Assembly (NCBI GenBank): GCA_031260865.1
Contig: JAISKQ010000105.1
Coordinates: forward strand, 1 to 12,919
DNA: 12,919 nt
Direction: 5' to 3'
Source of the DNA: Prevotella sp.
Lineage (GTDB): Bacteria; Bacteroidota; Bacteroidia; Bacteroidales; Dysgonomonadaceae
A model generated the notes under the pieces. It worked only from the letters and a program-made list of their open reading frames with translations, was not told where the DNA came from and did not search any database. Shown here piece by piece: positions 6,928 to 12,919 of this stretch. Each line of letters opens with the position of its first letter. Position 1 is the stretch's first letter. A program made the translations under genes and the position numbers.

Positions 6928-8268
6928 TATTAGAGAAGATGGTTTTAGGTATTCACTTAATATCCTTGTTTCAAATTTATCTTCTGTTCTCTTTTCTCCT
7001 TCCCTCAATTGGTAAATAGCATTCATGATTCTCCTGTTTTTCCATTCTTCATTTTCATAAACAGGCTTATAGTTCAAACGGCGAATATGCTTCATAAATA
7101 CACTTCCTGTCAGCTTCATTACAGACATAACCCTGTTTTTTATAAATGATTCGAATACAAGAAGCTTTATATGGATCAAATTTTTAAGTTTTTTAGAATC
7201 AAGAATCTTTACGTTTTTCAATATTTTCCTGGAGGTAAATATAGCTATAACAGGTATTATAGATAATGTTAATGCAATTGTTGAGATTATTGCACTTAAA
7301 ATTGAATCGTAAACGATACCGCCCACCAAAGCCAATACTGATAGAATTAATACTCCTGTCGATATATTCTGTATTTTAGACAATGTTAAGGATCTCCACC
7401 AATTTTCTTTTTGTTGAACACTTGCTGTGAATTCCTCCATATAGGGACTAGCTACATCGGATATTATAATTAAATCTAAAACATAGTTTTTATGATCAGA
7501 ATTATTTAGCCTCATTCTCTTCTCAACTAGGAGTAGTGGCTCAATTCCCTGATTGTCAACGATGCTTCCATCCGTTAGACCAATTGGATATTTGTCATTT
7601 TGAACAAAATTTTCCAGTTCAGGCACATCCGGCAATATAAAATCCTGAAGAAAGTATATTGGTTCGAAACCTCATGGAGAGCAGGATGAAGAAACAAGGA
7701 TATCTCCCATTCTTATTTCTTTAGCCAGAGCTTCGGGGATGTTATTGTAATAATTCCCAATCAATCCTTTATCATATGGATCAGTATCTAACCCATAAAT
7801 TTTTTCTGATATTTGAAATCTGAACTGAAGTCCGGTTGTAAACTCAGTCGCATTAAAAAAAATATGTTTCAGGTGAATCGGGTCGTCTTCGTTGAGTAAT
7901 AATCCGAATTTTTCATGATCAAACAAATATGTGTCATATAAATCTGCAAAAGAATTAATTAAACTTTTTACTTTTTTTTCATTCCATCCTTCGTCAGAAC
8001 TCAAATGATTAATAATATCCGAAATCAGGTCAATATCTATGAAAAAATTGTATAGGGCATGATAAAAGTCTTCAACAGATTCCCCTCTTTTTATACCCAC
8101 TGCATATCGACCACCCGTAATAGTACCTCCGGAAACTGTCGATACAGCGACAACCTTGTTTAATAAAGAAGTATCATCTATTTTAATCTTATCCAAATAA
8201 GTCAATGTTCCCAGATTAAACGCAGAGGCTCTGTATCCTCCTCCCGAAAATGCAAGCGCTATTTTCAT
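6922..8268 (-). pseudogene. Patatin-like lipase/phospholipase interrupted by an in-frame TGA
   Basis: One frame of 449 codons including two stops. Residues 9-14 are the oxyanion-hole motif GGGYRA, the nucleophile is S46 in STVSGGT, and D233 lies in the DG motif (LTDGSIVDNQG), so the Ser-Asp dyad of patatin-type acyl hydrolases is kept. Two membrane helices are likely at about 303-348 (VLILSVLALVGGIVY and the following hydrophobic stretch), so the enzyme was probably membrane-anchored. Codon 199 is TGA (7672-7674) in SSSCSP-stop-GFEP, where relatives have a Gly (FPGGFEP); GGA to TGA fits. Without the IS, the frame would run about 15 codons further, antisense to the RHS tip, so the present end is made by the IS repeat. 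The gene is divergent from an MBL-fold gene. Proteins of this kind can be phospholipase effectors in secretion or anti-phage systems; which applies here is unknown. Confidence 0.85.
6928..6932. repeat. Target-site duplication, right copy (TATTA)
   Basis: This is the second copy of the 5-base sequence that flanks the element on the left. Removing the element and one copy rejoins the third RHS tip and the patatin-like gene. Confidence 0.8.
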
Positions 8269-8573
8269 AATTATTGATTTAGTCAGTTTATTAATATTAT
8301 TCTAATCACATCGATTGAGAGAAATATTATGATTATCAAATCAGTATATTGCTTTACTATCTGATGATATAAATTAACAATTTTAATTAAAAGAATTTTT
8401 ATTATTTTTCAAGTCCAATTAATCTGATATAAACGATATGGATAATATCTTATTCTATTCGTTCATTTTTTTAACTAATAATTTGTCAAAAACAAACATT
8501 AGTACTAAATTTACAAGTAATCATTAATTGGTTTAAACGGATTTGTAAGCTACTATAAATAAAGCATAGCGGT
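8269..8573. other. AT-rich divergent intergenic region
   Basis: About 305 bases between the divergent patatin-like and MBL-fold genes. It is strongly AT-rich and without ORFs of note. On the plus strand it holds one good Bacteroidota-type promoter match (8482-8513). I found no equally good match for the minus-strand gene. Confidence 0.5.
8482..8513 (+). promoter_or_regulatory. Candidate Bacteroidota promoter for the MBL-fold gene
   Basis: TTTG at 8482-8485, a 20-base spacer, and TAAATTTA at 8506-8513 (7 of 8 bases of TAnnTTTG). This matches the -33/-7 pattern known from Bacteroides. It would place the transcript start near 8520, about 50 bases before the ATG at 8574. Confidence 0.5.
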
Positions 8574-8944
8574 ATGATGTTCAGATTATTACAAGCAAGT
8601 AATGGAGACGCCATTCATCTTAGAACTAAAGTTGAAAAAGGGAGGTTTTATAATATTCTGATTGATGGTGGAATAGGAGAAACATATTCACATAAAAACA
8701 AAAAAGGAAAAACTGAAGATGGCGATTGAAACAACTTGTCCTGTGTATAAAGAGTCAAAACGAATTTATTGATTTGCTAATTCTTACTCATGTTGACGAT
8801 GACCATATTGGTGGGGTTTTGAAGTGGTTTGAGCAAGATGTAGATGCAAAAGATTTAGTAAAAAAGGTTTGGTTTAATTCAGGTAGGCTTATATTCGAGT
8901 ATTTCAAACAAATAGAAATCGAAGAAAATTTTTTGAGCGAATAA
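8574..8944 (+). pseudogene. MBL-fold metallo-hydrolase, frameshifted and truncated
   Basis: The first piece (8574-8729, 51 residues) starts MMFRLLQASNGDAIHL and has ILIDGG, the first strands of a metallo-beta-lactamase fold. The second piece begins around 8726 in another frame with LKQLVL and holds LTHVDDDHIGG, the HxDxDH metal-binding motif. The two meet at GD/LKQ, where restoring one base near 8726 would make a continuous protein. The second piece stops at 8944 after about 72 residues, too short for the fold (later metal ligands are absent), so the 3' part is lost as well. A small plus-strand promoter match lies upstream. MBL-fold proteins of this style (QASNGDA start, DGG, THxDxDHIGG) occur in accessory and some anti-phage loci; function here is unknown. 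An ATG at 8577 is an equally good start. Confidence 0.82.
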
Positions 8945-9041
8945 ACCATTCGCGGCGTGAAGCGATGATTGAAGAGGTCTTTGAAATAATGAAATAGTTA
9001 CAAGAAATAAAGAATGGCGAGAAGCAATGATGACTGTAAAG

Positions 9042-9056
9042 TGTTACTTTTGTCAC
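9042..9056. repeat. 15-bp direct repeat, first copy (tgttacttttgtcac)
   Basis: Identical to 9096-9110 and followed by a T-rich tract in both cases. The reverse strand of each would read KVTKVT in one frame. It is probably a dispersed intergenic repeat and not part of a gene. Confidence 0.6.
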
Positions 9057-9095
9057 TTTTTTTAGAACTCTAGTAAACTTGAATACTGAAAAAAC

Positions 9096-9110
9096 TGTTA
9101 CTTTTGTCAC
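9096..9110. repeat. 15-bp direct repeat, second copy (tgttacttttgtcac)
   Basis: Second copy of the 15-base sequence, 54 bases downstream of the first and followed by CTTTTT. The pair lies between the decayed accessory genes and the core operon. Confidence 0.6.
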
Positions 9111-9154
9111 CTTTTTCAATAAATGACCGTTGGCGGAAAAGGGGAACTCTATTC

Positions 9155-9185
9155 ACTGATTATTGATTTATAATACTTATTTTTG
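9155..9185 (+). promoter_or_regulatory. Candidate Bacteroidota promoter of the SUI1-addA operon
   Basis: TATTTTTG at 9178-9185 is an exact match to the -7 element TAnnTTTG. The -33 position, 19 bases upstream, holds ACTG at 9155-9158, a half match to TTTG. The start codon at 9208 is 22 bases after the -7 element, giving a short leader. Confidence 0.5.
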
Positions 9186-9207
9186 TAATAAATAAAACCG
9201 ATTAATT

Positions 9208-9546
9208 ATGAATGATTGGAAAGACCGTCTGAATGTGGTGTATTCTACAAATCCGGACTTCAAATATGATACGGATAACGAAAGTGAACAAGATACGCAA
9301 CCCAAAGAAAAACAGCAGTTACGCGTATCCTTGGATAAGCGTAACCGCAAAGGAAAAGCAGTGACCCTTATAACCGGTTTTATCGGGTCGAATGATGATT
9401 TGGAAGCATTGGGGAAGTTTCTGAAGGTAAAGTGCGGCGTTGGCGGCTCTGCCAAAGACGGGGAGATCATCATACAGGGAGATTTTCGAACTAAAGTATT
9501 AGAATTGCTTCAAAAAGAGGGCTATGCCAAATCACGTGTCATTTGA
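9208..9546 (+). CDS. SUI1/YciH-family translation initiation factor-like protein
   Basis: A 112-residue protein with a variable charged N-terminus (to about residue 35) followed by a SUI1-fold domain: LRVSLDKRNRKGKAVTLITGF, LEALGKFLKVKCGVGGSAKDG and EIIIQGDFRTKVLELLQKEGY. The basic loop KRNRKGK and the CGVGGSAKDGEI segment are hallmarks of the eIF1/YciH group. Bacterial members are small RNA- or ribosome-associated proteins whose exact role is not settled. The ATG at 9208 follows a good -7 promoter element. Its last 23 bases overlap the start of the helicase-nuclease gene in another frame, so the two are likely one transcription unit. Confidence 0.93.
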   Translation: MNDWKDRLNVVYSTNPDFKYDTDNESEQDTQPKEKQQLRVSLDKRNRKGKAVTLITGFIGSNDDLEALGKFLKVKCGVGGSAKDGEIIIQGDFRTKVLELLQKEGYAKSRVI

Positions 9547-12500
9547 TAACAAGGTAAATCTATATGTCTATAAGGCTTCTGCCGGTTCGGGGAAAACTCA
9601 TCGTCTTGCCGAAGAATACCTGCGTTTGCTTTTTTCATCGCCATACGCCTATAAACATATTCTGGCGGTAACCTTTACCAATAAGGCGACAGACGAAATG
9701 AAAGGTCGTATTATTGATGAATTGGCAAACCTTGTGTCGGGACGAAAGTCTGACTATCTGAAAATGCTTTCGGAAGAATACCAATATAGTGAAGAACGGG
9801 TAAGGAAAGAAGCCCTTGATATACTGACACGCGTCCTGCACGATTATTCCGTGTTTTCCGTCAGCACCATTGATAAGTTCTTCCAGCAAACCATGCGCGC
9901 GTTCACGCGGGAAATAGGGTTTGGCGGAGGATACAATGTAGAACTGGATACAAATAAAGTTTTGGGCGAAGCCATTGACTCATTGCTATATGACCTTGAA
10001 AGTTCCGATAATAAATTACTGTTGGACTGGCTTATCCGTTTTTCGGAAGAGAAAGTGGAAAATGGGGAGACATGGAATATTCGCAACGATATACAATCGC
10101 TTTCGTCCGAAATATTTAAAGAAAGTTATAAAGCGTATAGTAATCAGGTTCAGATTGATATAGCCGACAAACAATCGATGTCGGATTATAAAGACATGCT
10201 TTTTGCCATTATCCGGAACTTTGAGGAAACGTCCCGGCAAATAGGAGAAAAAGGCTTGAATATTATATCTCGCTTCGGATTGACCGTTGAAGACTTTAAA
10301 GGCGGTTCCCGCTCGCCGTTCGGCGGTTTCTCGAAATGGGCGAATGGAACTGTCGGCGAGCCTTCCAATAGCTTTCGTTTATTAGCGGATAATCTGTCGG
10401 GCTGGTACGCCAAAAGTACAGATCCTGCCTCAAGGAATAAAATAGAAGACGCTTATCCCGAACTGAATATCTGTGTTTGTGATATTATAAGCCATTATGA
10501 TAACTCATTGATATACCAGACGGCTTACGAAATAAACCGTTACTTTTTCACCTTAGGTATATTGGGCGATGTGGATAAGAAAATACGGGAATACAGTTCT
10601 GAAAATAATATCATGTTGATTTCCGACACAACGGAACTGCTCAATCGTATTATCGACGGAAACGAATCGCCTTTTATCTATGAAAAAGTAGGTCAGCGGG
10701 TAAATCACTATATGATAGATGAATTTCAGGACACATCGGGTATGCAATGGCTAAATTTCCTGCCGTTGGTTCGCGATAGTTTGGGAAGTGGAAACAGGAA
10801 TTTCATTGTAGGCGACGTAAAACAAAGTATTTACCGCTGGCGAAATTCAGACTGGAAATTATTAGATGAACAATTAGATAAAGATTTTCAGACAGAAGGT
10901 GTTATCCATGAATCGCTGGATACGAATTGGCGGAGTTCTCGGAATGTGATTTCGTTTAACAATGCTGTCTTTTCCATTGGGGCGAAGTTATTGCAGGAGG
11001 CCTATAATAGTAAATTAGAGGATATTGACGACGCGTGGTTAACGCCTTTTTTCTCCCGTATTACAAAAGCATACAGCGATCTTTATCAGAAAATACCGGA
11101 TAGCCATAAAGGGAATAAAGGTCACGTCAAAGTGGAATTTATAGACACGGACGAACAGGTGTGGCAAAACTACGCGTTGGAACAACTGCCCGGTCAGATA
11201 GAACAATTGCAGGACAAAGGATATAGCCTGAAAGATATAGCTATACTTGTCCGCACCAAAAAAGAAGGTTCGGAAGTTGCCAATTGCCTGTTGGAGTATA
11301 AGAACCGATACGCGGACAGTAAGTACCGCTATGACATCATTTCCGATGAGGCTCTATTTGTCGGCAATTCCAAAAGCATCAAGCTGATCGTCGCGTTGCT
11401 GAAATATCTGCATAATCCATTAGACGCGTCATTGCGGGCATTAGCTGTGTATGAATACTTTAAGTATAGCAGTCGGTTAAGCGCCGAAGAAGCCTTACTC
11501 AAATATTTTTCGGACAAGGAAGATTTACCGGAAGAAATAACAGCCAAACTCAAGCATATCAGGGAACTCCCTCTGTATGAAATGACTGAAGAAATATTTA
11601 ATCTGTTCCATGGAGCGATGGAGGAAAATGAGCATGTATATATCCAGTCGTTTCTGGATATGGTATTGGATTTTACTATCCGCAATTCTTCAGACTTGGA
11701 TGCTTTCCTGAGATGGTGGGACGAAACAGGGGTGAACAAAACGATCTTTACGCCTGAAGGTCAGGATGCTATTCGTATAATGACTATCCATAAGTCGAAA
11801 GGCTTAGGTTTTAATGTCGTGCTTATCCCATTTTGTAACTGGGAGATAGACCACAAGTTGACAACAATACTGTGGTGTCATCCCCGGTCGGAGCCGTTCG
11901 ATAAGATGCACCTCGTACCTGTGAAATATTCCCAGAAGCTGAAAAATACGATTTTCGCATACGAATATTTAGATGAACGGCTACATGCTTTTATTGATAA
12001 TATCAATGTGTTATATGTGGCTTTCACCCGGGCAAAAGACGAGTTGATCGTATTCGCGCCAAAACCGAAGAAAGAAGAGGTAACCAATATATCCTCTTTG
12101 CTTTGGGCTACCGTCAATTCCGCAGGTTCTTCCGGCGATGAAAGATCCTATATTAATCTGTCCGAACACATTGATGAAGAGGCGGCTACGTTTGAAATAG
12201 GCGAAGACTACATCCCTGCGAAAAAGGACAAGCAACCGTCGATGGAAGAAATAAGCGTGGAAGAATTATCCAGCATCCCTTTTGAGAAGCGGGTAAAGTT
12301 GGTGTTAAAAAACAAATACTATTTTTCTGATAGCGGGCAACGGGATTATGGCACGCTTATGCACGAAATCATAAGTCAGGTAAATACGACTAAAGACATT
12401 GATAACGCGATAGATAAGTATTATATTTCGGGAGATATTACGGCAGGGCAAAAAGGAGAAATAACGGCTTTATTGCATAGCTATTTATCGAACCCCACGG

Positions 12501-12760
12501 TAGCTCCATGGTATTCAGGTGAATATAAGGTATTGAACGAGATACAAATATTGCAACCTACCGGAAACATTATCCGTCCCGACCGTGTGATGATAAAGGA
12601 TGGGAAAGTAATTGTCATCGACTATAAGTTTGGGGGAAAGGAAGATAAGAAATATATCCGTCAGGTAAAATATTATGCCGACCAGATTCGCAAAATGGGC
12701 TATACCGATGTAAAAGCTTATGTCTGTTATATTACGTTGGGTAAAATAATTGAAGTGTAG
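9524..12760 (+). CDS. addA: AddA-like UvrD-family helicase-nuclease (double-strand break repair)
   Basis: A 1078-residue enzyme of the RecB/AddA class, which unwinds and resects double-strand DNA ends before recombination. Helicase motifs are in order: Walker A ASAGSGKT (K24), AVTFTNKATDEMKGRI, Walker B DEFQD (399-403), GDVKQSIYRWR, LDTNWRSS, MTIHKSKGLGF and YVAFTRAKDE (831-840). The C-terminal nuclease shows GTLMHE (H947), D1020 in RPDRV and DYK at 1033-1035, the PD-(D/E)xK core, so both activities look intact. Length is normal for the family. The ATG at 9524 lies 23 bases inside the preceding SUI1-like gene; the in-frame GTG at 9536 is another possible start, but any ATG further down would lose Walker A. 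An AddB partner is not in the window. RecB proper would be the alternative name; without RecC/RecD nearby AddA is preferred. Confidence 0.93.
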   Translation: MPNHVSFDNKVNLYVYKASAGSGKTHRLAEEYLRLLFSSPYAYKHILAVTFTNKATDEMKGRIIDELANLVSGRKSDYLKMLSEEYQYSEERVRKEALDILTRVLHDYSVFSVSTIDKFFQQTMRAFTREIGFGGGYNVELDTNKVLGEAIDSLLYDLESSDNKLLLDWLIRFSEEKVENGETWNIRNDIQSLSSEIFKESYKAYSNQVQIDIADKQSMSDYKDMLFAIIRNFEETSRQIGEKGLNIISRFGLTVEDFKGGSRSPFGGFSKWANGTVGEPSNSFRLLADNLSGWYAKSTDPASRNKIEDAYPELNICVCDIISHYDNSLIYQTAYEINRYFFTLGILGDVDKKIREYSSENNIMLISDTTELLNRIIDGNESPFIYEKVGQRVNHYMIDEFQDTSGMQWLNFLPLVRDSLGSGNRNFIVGDVKQSIYRWRNSDWKLLDEQLDKDFQTEGVIHESLDTNWRSSRNVISFNNAVFSIGAKLLQEAYNSKLEDIDDAWLTPFFSRITKAYSDLYQKIPDSHKGNKGHVKVEFIDTDEQVWQNYALEQLPGQIEQLQDKGYSLKDIAILVRTKKEGSEVANCLLEYKNRYADSKYRYDIISDEALFVGNSKSIKLIVALLKYLHNPLDASLRALAVYEYFKYSSRLSAEEALLKYFSDKEDLPEEITAKLKHIRELPLYEMTEEIFNLFHGAMEENEHVYIQSFLDMVLDFTIRNSSDLDAFLRWWDETGVNKTIFTPEGQDAIRIMTIHKSKGLGFNVVLIPFCNWEIDHKLTTILWCHPRSEPFDKMHLVPVKYSQKLKNTIFAYEYLDERLHAFIDNINVLYVAFTRAKDELIVFAPKPKKEEVTNISSLLWATVNSAGSSGDERSYINLSEHIDEEAATFEIGEDYIPAKKDKQPSMEEISVEELSSIPFEKRVKLVLKNKYYFSDSGQRDYGTLMHEIISQVNTTKDIDNAIDKYYISGDITAGQKGEITALLHSYLSNPTVAPWYSGEYKVLNEIQILQPTGNIIRPDRVMIKDGKVIVIDYKFGGKEDKKYIRQVKYYADQIRKMGYTDVKAYVCYITLGKIIEV

Positions 12761-12795
12761 GTAATAGCTTGTATTATAGTTGTTTGTGCTTTATT

Positions 12796-12919
12796 TTAGG
12801 ATAATTCCAATCCGAATTCATCCTTTAACCGTCTTAGGCTTTCATTCTCTTCCATCATCAGATTGAATCTTTCCGCGGCAGTAAAAGCCAGTTTCTTTTC
12901 GTTATTCTCACTTATTCTT
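12796..12919 (-). CDS. C-terminal end of an unrecognised protein, runs off the right edge
   Basis: On the minus strand an open frame of 40 codons enters from the right edge and ends at TAA (12796-12798). The visible end is helical and charged, with AAERFNLMMEENESLRRLKD followed by EFGLELS. It is convergent with the helicase-nuclease gene, with only 35 bases between the two stops and no clear terminator hairpin there. Family unknown; the call as a real gene rests on the open frame, sensible composition and its stop close to the convergent gene. Confidence 0.55.
   Translation of the reverse strand, partial: RISENNEKKLAFTAAERFNLMMEENESLRRLKDEFGLELS

Larger units (their letters stand above)
8945..9154. 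other. Coding-like debris and short repeats between the MBL relic and the core genes
   Basis: Directly after the MBL stop, another frame reads ERINHSRREAMIEEVFEIMK (8938-8997) and then a TAG, followed in frame by LQEIKNGEK. A further frame reads NKEWREAMMTVKCYFCHFF to a stop. These look like remnants of coding DNA but cannot be assigned. Two copies of a 15-bp repeat follow. I see no intact gene here. Confidence 0.4.

Noticed and set aside
7672..7674. Selenocysteine or TGA-to-Gly recoding in the patatin-like gene
   Set aside because: No SECIS-like structure was evident, and the other genes here use TGA as a normal stop (for example at 3142-3144). A point mutation is simpler.
9042..9110. CRISPR-like repeats
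   Set aside because: There are only two 15-bp copies with a single 39-base interval, no third copy and no cas genes.
8904..9119. 71-codon minus-strand ORF with two KKVTKVT segments
   Set aside because: The repeats come from the duplicated 15-bp sequence, and the ORF overlaps the MBL relic in antisense. It looks like a chance translation of a DNA repeat.

Overview
The window looks like a chromosome segment from a Bacteroidales-type member of the Bacteroidota. Grounds are the DUF6443-type RHS protein, the AddA-like helicase-nuclease, the SUI1-family factor, promoter elements of the TTTG / TAnnTTTG kind, and the moderate-to-low G+C. This assignment is inference from gene families; no rRNA or marker gene is present.

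Left part (1-5779): an RHS polymorphic-toxin locus. A long RHS protein, open at the left edge, ends in an unrecognised C-terminal module and is followed one base later by a small two-helix membrane protein, its probable immunity partner. Downstream come two more copies of the RHS tip. The first is an orphan tip fused to a C-terminal DUF4258-like module, with a probable immunity gene after about 335 bases. The second is a headless fragment that has lost its toxin. The three tips are direct repeats of about 350-420 bp, the usual substrate for toxin swapping. Base composition drops sharply inside the first RHS gene near 1750-1850, so the swapped unit probably includes the last part of the RHS core.

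Middle part (5779-9150): a decaying accessory region. An IS982-family element with 18-bp inverted repeats and a TATTA target duplication sits at the end of the third tip; its transposase has an in-frame TAA. Beyond it, on the minus strand, is a patatin-like lipase with an in-frame TGA at a conserved Gly position. Divergent from that is an MBL-fold hydrolase broken by a frameshift and truncated. A short stretch of coding-like debris and a 15-bp direct repeat follow.

Right part (9155-12919): ordinary housekeeping genes. A SUI1/YciH-type factor overlaps by 23 bp an intact AddA-like helicase-nuclease (double-strand break repair). The C-terminal 40 codons of an unrecognised minus-strand gene run off the right edge.

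In short, two plausible toxin-immunity pairs and a silent tip cassette adjoin a cluster of broken mobile and possibly defence-related genes, flanked by an intact core operon. No RNA gene, CRISPR array or clear rho-independent terminator was seen.
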